The notes: generated from the sequence alone by a model not told the origin. A stretch of DNA of 64,000 bases from Hydrogenimonas cancrithermarum (GCF_030296055.1 NZ_AP027370.1:1848501-1912500), one strand, 5' to 3'. Shown: positions 16,666 to 25,995, counted from the stretch's first letter. Numbers and translations are program-made.

Positions 16666-18294
16666 ATGATGTCAAACCAAACGATGCAAGTGAATTTTAA
16701 AACGATCAATATGCGATTTGCCTTATGGTTTGCGATATATACGTTATTGTCCGTTCTCTTGATCCAGCTTGGCTACAGCTATCTCGGGACCATCGATGAT
16801 TCGTATTTGAGAGATTTTCTTATCCATGGGGAAAGTCGCACGCTCATTATGAGCTATCCTCTGTCTATTGTTTTATCATGGTTGTATAGTCACTTTCCAA
16901 ATATACAATGGCTCAGTTGGACATTTCTTTTATATATCGAACTTATCATAGCACTTTATTCTTATTACCTTGCAAATATAAAAGAAACTGGTGCTGGTGT
17001 TTTGGCTGGTTTGTTAGGGATGATTGTAATATTTTTTATTTGGATGAATGTATCCATAACCATGGTGACACTTTTGCTAATCACTATGGCATATCCTCTT
17101 ATAAATCGGAACCAGATTATGTTTTGGTTTCTGGTGATGCTTGCAACTCTTTTGAGAGATACAATCGTTTTATCGATATTCCCATTATTGGTTGTTGCTT
17201 ATTTATTGATGTTTCATAAATCTTCTTTTACAAAAAAAGATGTACCGATTGTATTGGTTTTGGTTTTACTTATGGGTGCGATCGTTCTATCTCCAAAATT
17301 GGATTCTGATTATCGGTCATGGTTAAAATTTTATCATGCAAGGGTTTTTTTTACCGACTTGCATGGTATCGATAAAAAAAATATTTTGAATGATGAGGAA
17401 AAGATCATTGCCAAGTCGTGGTATCCACAGGATGAGTCATTGCTTGCTTCTGAAAAGATAATTAAAGCAGCTGGTTCAAAATGGGATGTAGTCATGCAAC
17501 ATTTGACTCGATTGAACTTACGCTCCATAGTTGCTGAACTATATCAACACAAAATATGGTTATTTTTATTGATAATAACTTTTTATTTCCTGTTTTCTAT
17601 AGAAAAGAGCTTGAAAAAAAGAGTGTACTATGCTATCTTCGTTTTTGGTTTTTTTTTACTTCTACTTATTCGCGATGCTCAAAGAGTAACTTATCCACTT
17701 TTGTTTTTATGGATGATCCTTTTATGGAGCGATTTATGGAAATATAGAAAGAAAAACACAATCAATATTATGTTGCTTGGGTTTATGGTTTTTTTTGTCA
17801 TAGAGACTCCTATTGGTAATCAAAAACACCGGAAGGAAGATGAGAAACTCTCCATCGAACTTATTGCTTTGATGAAAAAGTACGATTATTTATATGAGCC
17901 CGGTATCAGTTTTCCGCTTACAATGAATGCAAAAATGTTTCGAGCAATGTTACAAAATCGGCTTTTTGATGAAAAGAACTGGATCTCCAATTATATAATG
18001 CCAGCTGGATGGATGTCGAGACATCCTTATTTTTATACTTCTCATAATATTTCCAACCATGGCGTTCAACGAAAATACAAAAATTATCATGATTTTTTAC
18101 TCGCTGAAGAAAGTGCTTTTATTGGCTCCAAAACCACCAATGAGGAAATGAATGAAATGATTTGCGAACGATATGACAAACTATTTGGTATAAACGATCA
18201 TTGTAAGCACCGATTGGTAACGCTTGATGAGTCCAAACACTTCAAAATTGTCAAAGTGATTTGTCAGAATGGCAAAGGCTTAAATTCCCTATAG
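16666..18294 (+). CDS. Polytopic membrane protein, putative GT-C-like glycosyltransferase partner of GtrB
   Basis: The ATG at 16666 follows the gtrB-like stop by one base; longer in-frame starts lie inside gtrB. The 542-residue product has roughly ten to eleven membrane helices with an early acidic loop GTIDDSYLRDFLIHG and a soluble C-terminal region. It is homologous end to end with the interrupted gene at 25996-27606 (both have LQNRLFDE and a VQR-x-YKNYH segment). The early DD loop and the GtrB neighbour suggest a GT-C fold enzyme acting on the periplasmic side. Codon use is markedly AT-rich compared with the core genes, a sign of transfer. Confidence 0.72.
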   Translation: MMSNQTMQVNFKTINMRFALWFAIYTLLSVLLIQLGYSYLGTIDDSYLRDFLIHGESRTLIMSYPLSIVLSWLYSHFPNIQWLSWTFLLYIELIIALYSYYLANIKETGAGVLAGLLGMIVIFFIWMNVSITMVTLLLITMAYPLINRNQIMFWFLVMLATLLRDTIVLSIFPLLVVAYLLMFHKSSFTKKDVPIVLVLVLLMGAIVLSPKLDSDYRSWLKFYHARVFFTDLHGIDKKNILNDEEKIIAKSWYPQDESLLASEKIIKAAGSKWDVVMQHLTRLNLRSIVAELYQHKIWLFLLIITFYFLFSIEKSLKKRVYYAIFVFGFFLLLLIRDAQRVTYPLLFLWMILLWSDLWKYRKKNTINIMLLGFMVFFVIETPIGNQKHRKEDEKLSIELIALMKKYDYLYEPGISFPLTMNAKMFRAMLQNRLFDEKNWISNYIMPAGWMSRHPYFYTSHNISNHGVQRKYKNYHDFLLAEESAFIGSKTTNEEMNEMICERYDKLFGINDHCKHRLVTLDESKHFKIVKVICQNGKGLNSL

Positions 18295-18324
18295 AAATTT
18301 TATTTTAAAATAATATTTCTATAG
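18289..18324. terminator. 36-base near-perfect palindrome between convergent genes
   Basis: The sequence starting CTATAGAAAT and ending ATTTCTATAG forms 18-base arms with one mismatch and no loop, overlapping the stop codon of the 16666 gene. It sits between convergent genes and may act as a bidirectional terminator, although the stem is almost all A-T and lacks a separate T run. The remaining 137 bases to 18461 hold nothing else recognisable. Confidence 0.5.
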
Positions 18325-18461
18325 GTAGATCAAAAATAGTTTATTTTTTTGTTAAATCTTCAAAGATTTATAGGATTTGAGCTCGTTATTGCGAACTTTA
18401 CTTGACACTATCAACAATCTCAAAGCACTTCAAAAAGTTTAAAAAAAATAAGGCATTTATA

Positions 18462-20186
18462 TCAAAGAATTTTATAAATATATATTGTCCAGAACTTGTT
18501 GGGGCTCTCAACTTTTGCCATAAATTTCAAATTTTGGTTATGTTTCAATTCGTAAGTGGACAATATATATTTAGCACCTAATTTTTTCATCTGTTTGAAA
18601 TTGAGTTCCGAAGCATCTATAACAATATTTTTGGGTCTGTTTCCCATGAATGTGTTTTTTAAAGAAGTCACTTGCAAATAACAGTAACTTCCCCAGTAAT
18701 CGAATTGTCTTTTCATTTCGGGATTATTGTTTAAAGTTTTTTCTATAATTTTTCTAAAAGAGTGTTTGTATTGTAAAGGATAGTTTGGACTATAACCTCC
18801 TATTGTAGCGATTCCATTATATTGTGCTATTGCAGGATAAAATCCCAAACAGGCAACTTTATACCTTTTAGTGTGTTTATTTAGAATATTTTTAACTCTA
18901 TCAAACAATTCGGTATCGTAAAATTGTTTAAAAGTAGGCTGACCAGATCGATATACCTGCCAAAAATCACTTTTTGAAAAAAGATATATAGATTGCGTTG
19001 TAATAAAGGTCATTAAAATGAAAGGAATCAATTTTTTGTATTTAACATATTTTATAATAAAAAGTAATGAAAAGGCAAAAACAATGTACCATAGCAATGG
19101 GTTGATCCATACGATTCGGCCCATATTAAACTGTTTTAAGATGGGGACAGATGTTTTGACTTGATCGAATGGAGGGAAATACCAGAGTTTAAAAATGAAA
19201 CTGAATATGACGATGAGAACCAGATAGAAAGAAAGGATTTTCAATGATTTTTTATCTCTCGCGATAGAACTCAACATCAATGCAAGTGCGAGAGAGAACC
19301 CAATAACATATTTATGGAAAGTCGCAATATGGGCATGGTGACCATTGATGATATACTCAAAAACGGCATTAAGATAGTCCTGTAAACTTTGCATATGAAA
19401 ATGCATGGCTTTGGCAATCGACATTTCCTGTCTATGCGAAACAAAGTCACTTGGAAGTAGCATACCTGTGACCAATCTATAATTTACAATCAAATATATT
19501 ATCGTCATCAAGCTGATGGCAACTAAAAATTTCGTATAAAATTTTTTATATTTCATTACCATATAGACCCAGGCAAAAGAAGCGAGCATTAAATAGAAAA
19601 AATAGACGAGCACGAAGGACGTGTAAAAAGGTATCAAACATAAAATTAGCCAATCGTACCATTTGTCTTTATCGTTCAGAATATTTAAGAAGAGATATGT
19701 TACCAATGGTAAACCAGCTACGGATAGCCCTCCGGAGGGCCAGAAAGGTAAAAGTGAAAAGGTCAAAGAAACGCCGGAAGATATGATGTAGATATAATAT
19801 CTCTCAACATTCCAACCCTCCAAAAGATATCGTTTTAATAACAGGTACATGCCAATGTACGCAGTCAGCCGCATGAACAATTGATTGAGAGCATAACCGT
19901 ATATCGGTCCAAACCATTTGTTCAGCCATAGTAGAAAATCGAATTCACTCCCAAAAGATATTCTTGGAAGCCCACCCATGATGGTTGGGATGATGGTATT
20001 TGGGGAAGCAAAAATTGCATGGGAGTCAATGAGTAATTTGTACCATACGACATTTGAGTCGAGGTTGTCACCGATACGGAAATATGAATTTTCTCCCAAA
20101 ATAAATATTGGCGCAACATAGAGTAGAATAATCGATATGGCAATACCATGATATTTATATTGCTCCGTATATTTTGAAAGTGGCAT
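18462..20186 (-). CDS. DUF6044-like polytopic membrane protein
   Basis: I take the ATG at 20186 (AAAGG at a spacing of 9) over the TTG one codon earlier. The 574-residue protein has about eleven membrane helices and the N-terminal pattern FILGENSYFRIGDNLDSN followed by WYKLL, which I recognise from DUF6044 proteins of surface-polysaccharide loci; GGLPRISFGSEF is also typical. The function of the family is not established; a glycosyltransferase-like or polymer-export role is plausible. It ends the minus-strand rmlA-rmlB operon and is the most AT-rich gene of the window together with 16666-18294. Confidence 0.72.
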   Translation of the reverse strand: MPLSKYTEQYKYHGIAISIILLYVAPIFILGENSYFRIGDNLDSNVVWYKLLIDSHAIFASPNTIIPTIMGGLPRISFGSEFDFLLWLNKWFGPIYGYALNQLFMRLTAYIGMYLLLKRYLLEGWNVERYYIYIISSGVSLTFSLLPFWPSGGLSVAGLPLVTYLFLNILNDKDKWYDWLILCLIPFYTSFVLVYFFYLMLASFAWVYMVMKYKKFYTKFLVAISLMTIIYLIVNYRLVTGMLLPSDFVSHRQEMSIAKAMHFHMQSLQDYLNAVFEYIINGHHAHIATFHKYVIGFSLALALMLSSIARDKKSLKILSFYLVLIVIFSFIFKLWYFPPFDQVKTSVPILKQFNMGRIVWINPLLWYIVFAFSLLFIIKYVKYKKLIPFILMTFITTQSIYLFSKSDFWQVYRSGQPTFKQFYDTELFDRVKNILNKHTKRYKVACLGFYPAIAQYNGIATIGGYSPNYPLQYKHSFRKIIEKTLNNNPEMKRQFDYWGSYCYLQVTSLKNTFMGNRPKNIVIDASELNFKQMKKLGAKYILSTYELKHNQNLKFMAKVESPNKFWTIYIYKIL

Positions 20187-20198
20187 CAATTTTTACCT

Positions 20199-21335
20199 TT
20201 AAAAGAAATCATGAACCTTATCAATAACGAAATCGACTTCTCCCGCTTTAATTGAATAATAAAGAGGAAGCCTGACGATACATTCGCTTTCTTTGGTCGT
20301 ATAGATGTCTTGACCATGGAAATGGCCGAATATCATTCCTGCTCTACTGCTATGCAAAGGGACATAATGGAACACGGCTGAGATATTTTTCTCTTTCAGA
20401 AACTTTAACAATTTTGTACGTTCTTTCAGGTTCTTGACTTTTATGTAAAACATATGGGCATTATGAATGCAACCATCTGGAATGGTGGGGAGCGTTATAT
20501 GCCCTGATTGTTCAAGATGCTGGAGATTTTCGTTATATCTATGCCAAATAGCAATTCTTTTTTCATTGATATTTTCGGCTTTTTCGAGCTGTCCCCAGAG
20601 ATAAGCCGCCTGCAATTCGCTCGGCAGGTAGCTGCTGCCGAGATCGACCCAGCTGTACTTGTCGACCATCCCTCGGAAAAACTGGCTTCGGTTGGTCCCC
20701 TTTTCACGGATGATCTCCGCGCGTTCCGCGAAACGTTCGTCGTTGACGATGAGAAGGCCGCCTTCGCCTCCGCTCGTGTAGTTTTTCGTTTCGTGGAAGC
20801 TGTAGGTTCCGAGATGGCCGATGGTGCCCAGCGGTTTGCCTTTGTACGTGCTCATCATCCCCTGTGCGGCGTCTTCGATGACGAAGAGCCCATGTCGGTT
20901 CGCGATCTCCATGATCGTATCCATTTCGCATCCCACCCCGGCGTAGTGCACCGGAACGATCGCTTTGGTTTTCGGTGTGATGGCCGCTTCTATCAATGTT
21001 TCGTCGATGTTCATCGTATCGGGCCGGATGTCGACGAAGACGATTTTCGCGCCGCGTAAAACGAACGCGTTCGCGGTGGAGACGAACGTGTAGCTCGGCA
21101 TGATCACTTCGTCACCGGGTTGAATGTCGATGAGGATGGCGGCCATTTCGAGTGCGTGGGTGCACGAGGGTGTCAACAACGCTTTGGCACAGCCGAGTTT
21201 TTCTTCGAACCAGCCATGGCATTTTTGCGTGAACGGCCCGTCTCCACAGAGTTTTTTGTTTCGTAACGCTTCGAGGATGTATCGCTCTTCGTTACCGGTC
21301 ATGGGGGGCTCGTTGAAGGGAATGAATATTTTCAC
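20199..21335 (-). CDS. wecE: dTDP-4-amino-4,6-dideoxygalactose transaminase (WecE/RffA)
   Basis: The start is GTG at 21335, overlapping the wecD stop as GTGA; the frame continues upstream only across wecD. The 378-residue product matches the usual WecE length and begins IPFNEPPMTGNEERYI. PLP contacts are D155 (VIEDAAQ) and Schiff-base K184 in SFHETKNYTSGGEGG, the WecE signature. It aminates dTDP-4-keto-6-deoxyglucose made by RmlB. The last 120 or so codons (below about 20580) use clearly AT-richer codons than the first 250, suggesting a recombination junction inside the gene. Confidence 0.9.
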   Translation of the reverse strand: MKIFIPFNEPPMTGNEERYILEALRNKKLCGDGPFTQKCHGWFEEKLGCAKALLTPSCTHALEMAAILIDIQPGDEVIMPSYTFVSTANAFVLRGAKIVFVDIRPDTMNIDETLIEAAITPKTKAIVPVHYAGVGCEMDTIMEIANRHGLFVIEDAAQGMMSTYKGKPLGTIGHLGTYSFHETKNYTSGGEGGLLIVNDERFAERAEIIREKGTNRSQFFRGMVDKYSWVDLGSSYLPSELQAAYLWGQLEKAENINEKRIAIWHRYNENLQHLEQSGHITLPTIPDGCIHNAHMFYIKVKNLKERTKLLKFLKEKNISAVFHYVPLHSSRAGMIFGHFHGQDIYTTKESECIVRLPLYYSIKAGEVDFVIDKVHDFF

Positions 21336-22039
21336 TTGAATCTCCTGCGGTAATACCAGCACTCGATGTTGTCGATGTTGAAGCCGTATTTGATGTAAAA
21401 TTGTTGGGCTTGAATGTTTCTTCCTTCGGTGATGACGCTCAAATGGCGGTAGTTTTTGCCGTACAGAAAGTTTTCGGCATGCTGGATCAACGCTTTTCCG
21501 AGTTTTTTCCCCTGATGTCCTCTCTGGATGGAGATAAGTCCGATTTTCGCATTTCCGTTTTCGGAATATTTCAACGTGATGAAACCGATGGGGGAACGTT
21601 CGGCTTTCAGTGAGAAACAGATGTCGTCGAAGCTTCCATACACCGCTTTCTCCACCCATTTCGCATAAAACCTGCCGGTTTCGGCCTCTCCGACCAGAAC
21701 CGGCAGGCGGCTATGCTCGACCAGCCCTTCGATGGCGATTCGCTGTAGGACGTCGATATCGTCTGGCGTGGAGATATCGATGGAAAACCTTTCCTCTTTC
21801 ATGACGACGGGTTTTTTTTCGATCTCTTTTCCGAAAATCACCCTGGTGTCTTCGAAAACGAATTTGTATTCTCCGAAGATCGATTTGCTCACTTCGTCGG
21901 TGATGTAACATTTGCCCTGTACCCAGTCGTATGCGTTGAATGCGGCATCGTCGTAATACTCACCACTTTTGTGTCGTGGATAGAACTGCGCGCATTCCGT
22001 ATGGAAAAAACCGCTTTCCCACTCCAGTTTTTTAAGCAT
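21332..22039 (-). CDS. wecD: dTDP-4-amino-4,6-dideoxygalactose N-acetyltransferase (WecD/RffC-like GNAT)
   Basis: ATG at 22039 (or 22045) gives MLKKLEWESGFFHTECAQF, aligning with the WecD start; longer forms lie inside the upstream gene. The 235-residue protein ends in a GNAT domain: KIGLISIQRGHQGKKLGKAL is the acetyl-CoA loop (Q/RxxGxG/K), and TEGRNIQAQQFYIKYGF the conserved N-x-x-A-x-x-x-Y segment. With WecE it would give dTDP-Fuc4NAc. The pair order wecD-wecE is as in enterobacterial common antigen loci. Substrate stereochemistry (Fuc4N versus Qui4N) is inferred. Confidence 0.82.
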   Translation of the reverse strand: MLKKLEWESGFFHTECAQFYPRHKSGEYYDDAAFNAYDWVQGKCYITDEVSKSIFGEYKFVFEDTRVIFGKEIEKKPVVMKEERFSIDISTPDDIDVLQRIAIEGLVEHSRLPVLVGEAETGRFYAKWVEKAVYGSFDDICFSLKAERSPIGFITLKYSENGNAKIGLISIQRGHQGKKLGKALIQHAENFLYGKNYRHLSVITEGRNIQAQQFYIKYGFNIDNIECWYYRRRFK

Positions 22040-22973
22040 ATCCATTCTCTTTCTCTTTTTTCCCCGATCTGATGTAGAGGAACCAGCCGGCCAGGCCGAT
22101 GACGATTTTAACGAGATACAATAAAAAAGAGACCATGACGGCATCGGAGACATCGACACCGTAGAGTGCCATACCGGCCGTCATGACCCCTTCACGCACA
22201 CCCACACCGCCGAGCGAAACGGGAACGACGGTAGCCACATAGACGAGCGGCATGATCGACATCAGGTTCAGAATCGTGATATCGAGGTTGAAATATTGTA
22301 CAAAAATATAGCTGATGACGATATCGCCGAACTGCCCCAGACCCGACAGAAGAAGAACGACCGCCATATCTTTGTAGCCGATCGTCATTTTTTTCTGTAT
22401 GAAATATTTCGCGATGACCAGTGCCATCAACATCCCAAGTGTCGAAACGGCGATCAGGGTGAACCCGAAATCGAGTCGGCTACGGATCGTTTCGTTGAAA
22501 AGCAGGGAGAACATGAGAATGAGTCCGAGAGCGAAGAGCCCCGCCACCCGTTCGATGAAAACCGCGAGCAGGGATTTCGCTTTGCTCAGATGGTAGGCTT
22601 TGCTCACGTAGTAGAGCCGCATCGCGTCGCCACCGATGGCTCCCGGGATGAAAATGTTGAAAAAAGAGCCGATGAGATAGAACTCGTAAAGCATCCGTAA
22701 AGAGTAGTTTTTCGCTTCGATCAGCATCAGAACGAATCTCCAGCGCACCGTCATGAAGCCCAGGGCGGCGAGCATGACGATGGAAGATACCAGAATGTAC
22801 CAGACGACATCGCCATGGAGTTTTGCCAAGGAGGTGAAGTCGAGCTTCGTGACGAGGTAGGCGAGCAGCGTGAAGGAAACGACGATTTTGGCGATAAGCA
22901 GGAAAAGTCGCCTGGCTCCGGAGGTTTCGACTTTTTCGTCGGCGGAAGCCACCGCTTCGATACCGTCGCTCAT
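22032..22973 (-). CDS. Flippase-like integral membrane protein (LPG_synthase_TM/UPF0104 family)
   Basis: The ATG at 22973 lies seven bases past the GT2 stop with AAGAG in front; an ATG at 22991 is an alternative. The 313-residue protein has about eight membrane helices and the family landmarks NIFIPGAIGGDAMRLYYVSK, FIERVAGLFAL and PVSLGGVGVREG. These proteins (YbhN, AglD and MprF membrane-domain relatives) are linked to lipid or polyprenol-sugar movement. Located between a GtrB-like transferase and the Fuc4NAc genes, it may flip a lipid-linked sugar. The function is inferred. Confidence 0.82.
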   Translation of the reverse strand: MSDGIEAVASADEKVETSGARRLFLLIAKIVVSFTLLAYLVTKLDFTSLAKLHGDVVWYILVSSIVMLAALGFMTVRWRFVLMLIEAKNYSLRMLYEFYLIGSFFNIFIPGAIGGDAMRLYYVSKAYHLSKAKSLLAVFIERVAGLFALGLILMFSLLFNETIRSRLDFGFTLIAVSTLGMLMALVIAKYFIQKKMTIGYKDMAVVLLLSGLGQFGDIVISYIFVQYFNLDITILNLMSIMPLVYVATVVPVSLGGVGVREGVMTAGMALYGVDVSDAVMVSFLLYLVKIVIGLAGWFLYIRSGKKEKENGYA

Positions 22974-22977
22974 TCTA

Positions 22978-23925
22978 TCACTCTTTTTCATCTTCGAAAG
23001 TGGTTTCGGCCACGACGTAGATGGGCCTTTGTTTCGTTTCGTTGAATATTTTGCCGATATAGAGCCCAAGTATTCCCATGTTGGCGAAAAGGAGACCGCC
23101 TATCAGATAGATGGAGACCATCACGCTGGTCCAGCCGGCTACGGGCACACCAAAGGCGAAATAGCGGATAATCAGCCAGATGGCGTATGCAAGGCTGAAA
23201 AAGGTCATCAGAAAACCAAATTCGATAGAAAGTCTCAGAGGTTTGTTGGAGTGGGCGACGATGGAATCGATGGCTAACGCAATGAGCTTTCTTAGAGAAT
23301 AGGAACTTTTTCCGTATGCTCTTGGCGCATGTTCGATGTCGATGTCGGCACGTTTGAATCCCAACCAGTCGATAAAAGGGGCATAGCCTCGGTTCTGTTC
23401 ACGCATTTTGCGAAAATATTTGACAACGTTGTGGGAAATGATACTGAAGTTGGCCGTCGACTCATCGGTTTTCATACCACTTACAAACTCGAATATCCTG
23501 TGATAGAGTTTCGAAGAGAACTTTTTGAAAAAGGAGTCTTTTCTAGTGGCTCGTCGTCCAAAAACGACATCGTAGCCCTCCTGCGCTTTGTTGTAAAGTT
23601 TGACGATCTCTTCGGGCTGGTCCTGCAGGTCGCAGTCCATGACGACCACCCAGTCGCCATCGGCATAGTCGAGTCCTGCCGTGATGGCCCGGTGCTGGCC
23701 GAAATTTCTGGAAAGGTTGATGCCCTTGACACGAGAATCTTTGGCCGATAGCTGCAAGATGACATCCCAGGCTTCGTCGGGACTCTGGTCGTTGACCATG
23801 ATGATATCGAAATTTTCCGTTATCGGAGTCAATGTTTTGACAAGCCGCTGGTATAGTTCCGGCAGCGCTCGGGCACATCCGTAAACCGGTGTCACGATGG
23901 AAATGTGGGGTCGTTTAGTCGGCAT
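22978..23925 (-). CDS. GtrB/DPM1-like GT2 glycosyltransferase
   Basis: The 315-residue protein has the GT2 motifs VTPVYGCA, VNDQSPD and VMDCDLQDQPEE, then two C-terminal membrane helices. It overlaps the 3' end of rmlB by eleven bases (ATG inside the last codons), so it belongs to the same operon. It probably loads a hexose onto undecaprenyl phosphate. It is a paralog, not a copy, of the protein at 15729. A cytosolic glycosyltransferase using dTDP-Fuc4NAc is less likely given the membrane anchor. Confidence 0.87.
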   Translation of the reverse strand: MPTKRPHISIVTPVYGCARALPELYQRLVKTLTPITENFDIIMVNDQSPDEAWDVILQLSAKDSRVKGINLSRNFGQHRAITAGLDYADGDWVVVMDCDLQDQPEEIVKLYNKAQEGYDVVFGRRATRKDSFFKKFSSKLYHRIFEFVSGMKTDESTANFSIISHNVVKYFRKMREQNRGYAPFIDWLGFKRADIDIEHAPRAYGKSSYSLRKLIALAIDSIVAHSNKPLRLSIEFGFLMTFFSLAYAIWLIIRYFAFGVPVAGWTSVMVSIYLIGGLLFANMGILGLYIGKIFNETKQRPIYVVAETTFEDEKE

Positions 23926-25015
23926 TGTATTTCTCCAGGTACCATTTCACAGTTTTGAGGATGCCGCTTTCGAAGTTTTCGTCGGCTCTCCATCCGAGTT
24001 CGTTTTCTATTTTCGTGGCGTCGATGGCGTAGCGTCGGTCGTGGCCGGGACGGTCTTTTACAAAAGTTATCAGTTCTTTATAACTTTTGACTTTTGACTT
24101 TTGACTTTTGACTTTTGAATTATTTTCGATTGGATATATGTCATCTAAAATTTCGCAGATTTTGTTGGCGATGTAGAGGTTGTCGCGCTCGTTTCTTCCG
24201 CCGATGTTGTAAGTCTCTCCCACTTCGCCTTCGTGGTAGGCCAGGTCGATGCCCTTGCAGTGGTCCAGAACGTAGAGCCAGTCACGTATGTTCTTGCCGT
24301 CGCCGTAGATCGGAATGGGGTTTCCATGAATCGCGTTTCTTATGATGGTCGGGATCAGTTTTTCGTCATGCTGCTTGGGGCCGTAGTTGTTGGAGCAGTT
24401 GGTGATGATGGTATTCATCCCGTAGGTATGGTGATAACTTCGGACGATCATGTCGCTGCTCGCTTTGCTGGCCGAGTAGGGCGAGTTGGGGGCGTAAGGT
24501 GTCTTTTCGGTGAAGAGACCCGTTTCTCCGAGTGTTCCGTAGACTTCATCGGTCGAGATATGATGGAAGCGGGGAAGCGAAGCTTTCAGTGTCGAGTGTT
24601 GAGTACTGGGTGCTGAGTGTTGAGTGTTGAGATATTTCTCTTTGTATTTGAAGGGGGCATCCATCCAGTGTTTGTAGGCGACATCGATGAGGGTGAAGGT
24701 CCCTTTGACGTTGGTTTCTACGAAGACGCCCGGGTTTTCGATGGAGTTGTCGACATGGCTCTCGGCCGCGAAGTGGATGACGCCTCCAATGTCGTATTTG
24801 TCGAAAATGTATTCGACGAGTTCCCTGTTGCAAATGTCACCCTTGATGAACTCGTAACGGGGATGGCCTTCGACCTCTTCGAGATTTTCCAGGTTCCCTG
24901 CATAGGTGAGAAGATCGAGATTGACGAGGCGGTACTCCGGATACTTCTCGAGAAAATAGGGGACGAAGTTCGAGCCGATGAATCCCGCGCAACCCGTTAC
25001 CAGTAATGTTTTCAT
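23915..25015 (-). CDS. rmlB: dTDP-glucose 4,6-dehydratase with two heptad-repeat insertions
   Basis: The 366-residue SDR has [11 protein letters not shown] (8-18), the catalytic STDEVYG and YSASK motifs, SNNYGP and the late [12 protein letters not shown] signature, so the active site is intact. Two loops are unusual: one before [11 protein letters not shown] ([17 protein letters not shown]) and one before [13 protein letters not shown] ([12 protein letters not shown]). Both are encoded by tandem 7-base repeats (24587-24628 and 24084-24118). Because 7 is not a multiple of 3, gain or loss of one unit would shift the frame. The enzyme makes dTDP-4-keto-6-deoxyglucose for WecE. It overlaps rmlA by ATGA. 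Confidence 0.93.
   Translation of the reverse strand: MKTLLVTGCAGFIGSNFVPYFLEKYPEYRLVNLDLLTYAGNLENLEEVEGHPRYEFIKGDICNRELVEYIFDKYDIGGVIHFAAESHVDNSIENPGVFVETNVKGTFTLIDVAYKHWMDAPFKYKEKYLNTQHSAPSTQHSTLKASLPRFHHISTDEVYGTLGETGLFTEKTPYAPNSPYSASKASSDMIVRSYHHTYGMNTIITNCSNNYGPKQHDEKLIPTIIRNAIHGNPIPIYGDGKNIRDWLYVLDHCKGIDLAYHEGEVGETYNIGGRNERDNLYIANKICEILDDIYPIENNSKVKSQKSKVKSYKELITFVKDRPGHDRRYAIDATKIENELGWRADENFESGILKTVKWYLEKYNAD
24084..24118. repeat. Five exact tandem 7-base units inside rmlB
   Basis: Five contiguous copies of CTTTTGA (plus strand) fill these 35 bases. On the coding strand they give the low-complexity [12 protein letters not shown] segment in a surface loop. Exact tandem repetition of a non-triplet unit is a candidate slipped-strand site. 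Confidence 0.95.
24587..24628. repeat. Six degenerate tandem 7-base units inside rmlB
   Basis: Reading the plus strand in sevens gives CAGTGTC, GAGTGTT, GAGTACT, GGGTGCT, GAGTGTT, GAGTGTT, followed by GAG. The unit differs from that at 24084-24118 but has the same length. The 42 bases add 14 codons ([14 protein letters not shown] region) to the dehydratase. Confidence 0.92.
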
Positions 25016-25881
25016 TTCGCACCCGCCATTTCGAGCATGTATCGCCCATATTCGGTTTTTTTATAAGGTTGAGCCAGCTCTATGAGCTCCTCGTCGCTGA
25101 TCCACCCTTTGTAGTGGGCGATCTCTTCGATACAGGCGACTTTGTACCCTTGTCTGTGTTCGATGGTCCGTATAAACTGGCTCGCTTCGGCCAGGCTTTC
25201 GTGTGTCCCCGTATCGAGCCAGGCATAGCCGCGGCGTAGAAGCTGGACTTCCAGCTTTCCGCGTTTGAGATACTCCTGGTTGACGGAGGTAATCTCGAGC
25301 TCTCCCCGGTGCGAGGGTTCGACGCTCTTCGCGATCTCGATGACGTCGTTGTCGTAGAAGTAGAGGCCCGTCACGGCGAAATTGCTTTTGGGGTTTTCCG
25401 GTTTCTCCTCGATGGAGAGGACTTTGAGGTTCTCGTCGAACTCGACGACGCCGAACCGCTCGGGGTCTTTGACCTGGTAGCCGAAAATCGTCGCACCGCT
25501 CTTTTTCTGCGCCGCCTTTTCGACCAGGGGGGTCAACCCTGGGCCGTAGAAGATGTTGTCCCCCAGTATCAAGCAAACACCGTCGTTTCCGATAAAATCT
25601 TCCCCGATGATGAACGCTTCGGCGAGCCCATTCGGTTTCTCCTGGACAGCATAACTGAAATGCATACCCAGATGACTTCCATCGCCCAGAAGATCTTCGA
25701 ACCTCTTCAGATCGGCGGGTGTCGAGATGACGAGCACCTCTTTGATGCCCGCGAGCATCACGACCGACAGAGGATAGTAGATCATCGGTTTGTCATAGAC
25801 AGGAAGCAACTGCTTGCTGATGACTTGCGTCGTTGGGTATAGTCTCGTTCCACTACCACCCGCTAAAATGATTGCTTTCAT
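25012..25881 (-). CDS. rmlA: Glucose-1-phosphate thymidylyltransferase
   Basis: The 289-residue protein has the classic RmlA start [38 protein letters not shown] and the [11 protein letters not shown] segment, and the length is exactly that of RmlA. It makes dTDP-glucose, feeding RmlB. No rmlC or rmlD is present here, so the dTDP sugar is not rhamnose but goes to WecE/WecD. It is co-transcribed with rmlB (ATGA). The 114 AT-rich bases upstream to 25995 contain no gene. Confidence 0.95.
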   Translation of the reverse strand: MKAIILAGGSGTRLYPTTQVISKQLLPVYDKPMIYYPLSVVMLAGIKEVLVISTPADLKRFEDLLGDGSHLGMHFSYAVQEKPNGLAEAFIIGEDFIGNDGVCLILGDNIFYGPGLTPLVEKAAQKKSGATIFGYQVKDPERFGVVEFDENLKVLSIEEKPENPKSNFAVTGLYFYDNDVIEIAKSVEPSHRGELEITSVNQEYLKRGKLEVQLLRRGYAWLDTGTHESLAEASQFIRTIEHRQGYKVACIEEIAHYKGWISDEELIELAQPYKKTEYGRYMLEMAGAK

Positions 25882-25995
25882 TCATAATGTCTTTGAACAG
25901 AAAAATATTTTTTCATTTTTTCATATTTTATCCCATATACACTTCACATAAATTAAAAAAGAGAAATATCCCAAACTCTTTTTTGATGTGTAGGA

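Noticed and set aside
24084-24628. CRISPR-like array in rmlB
   Set aside because: Units are 7 bases without spacers and lie inside an intact coding frame; no cas genes are present.
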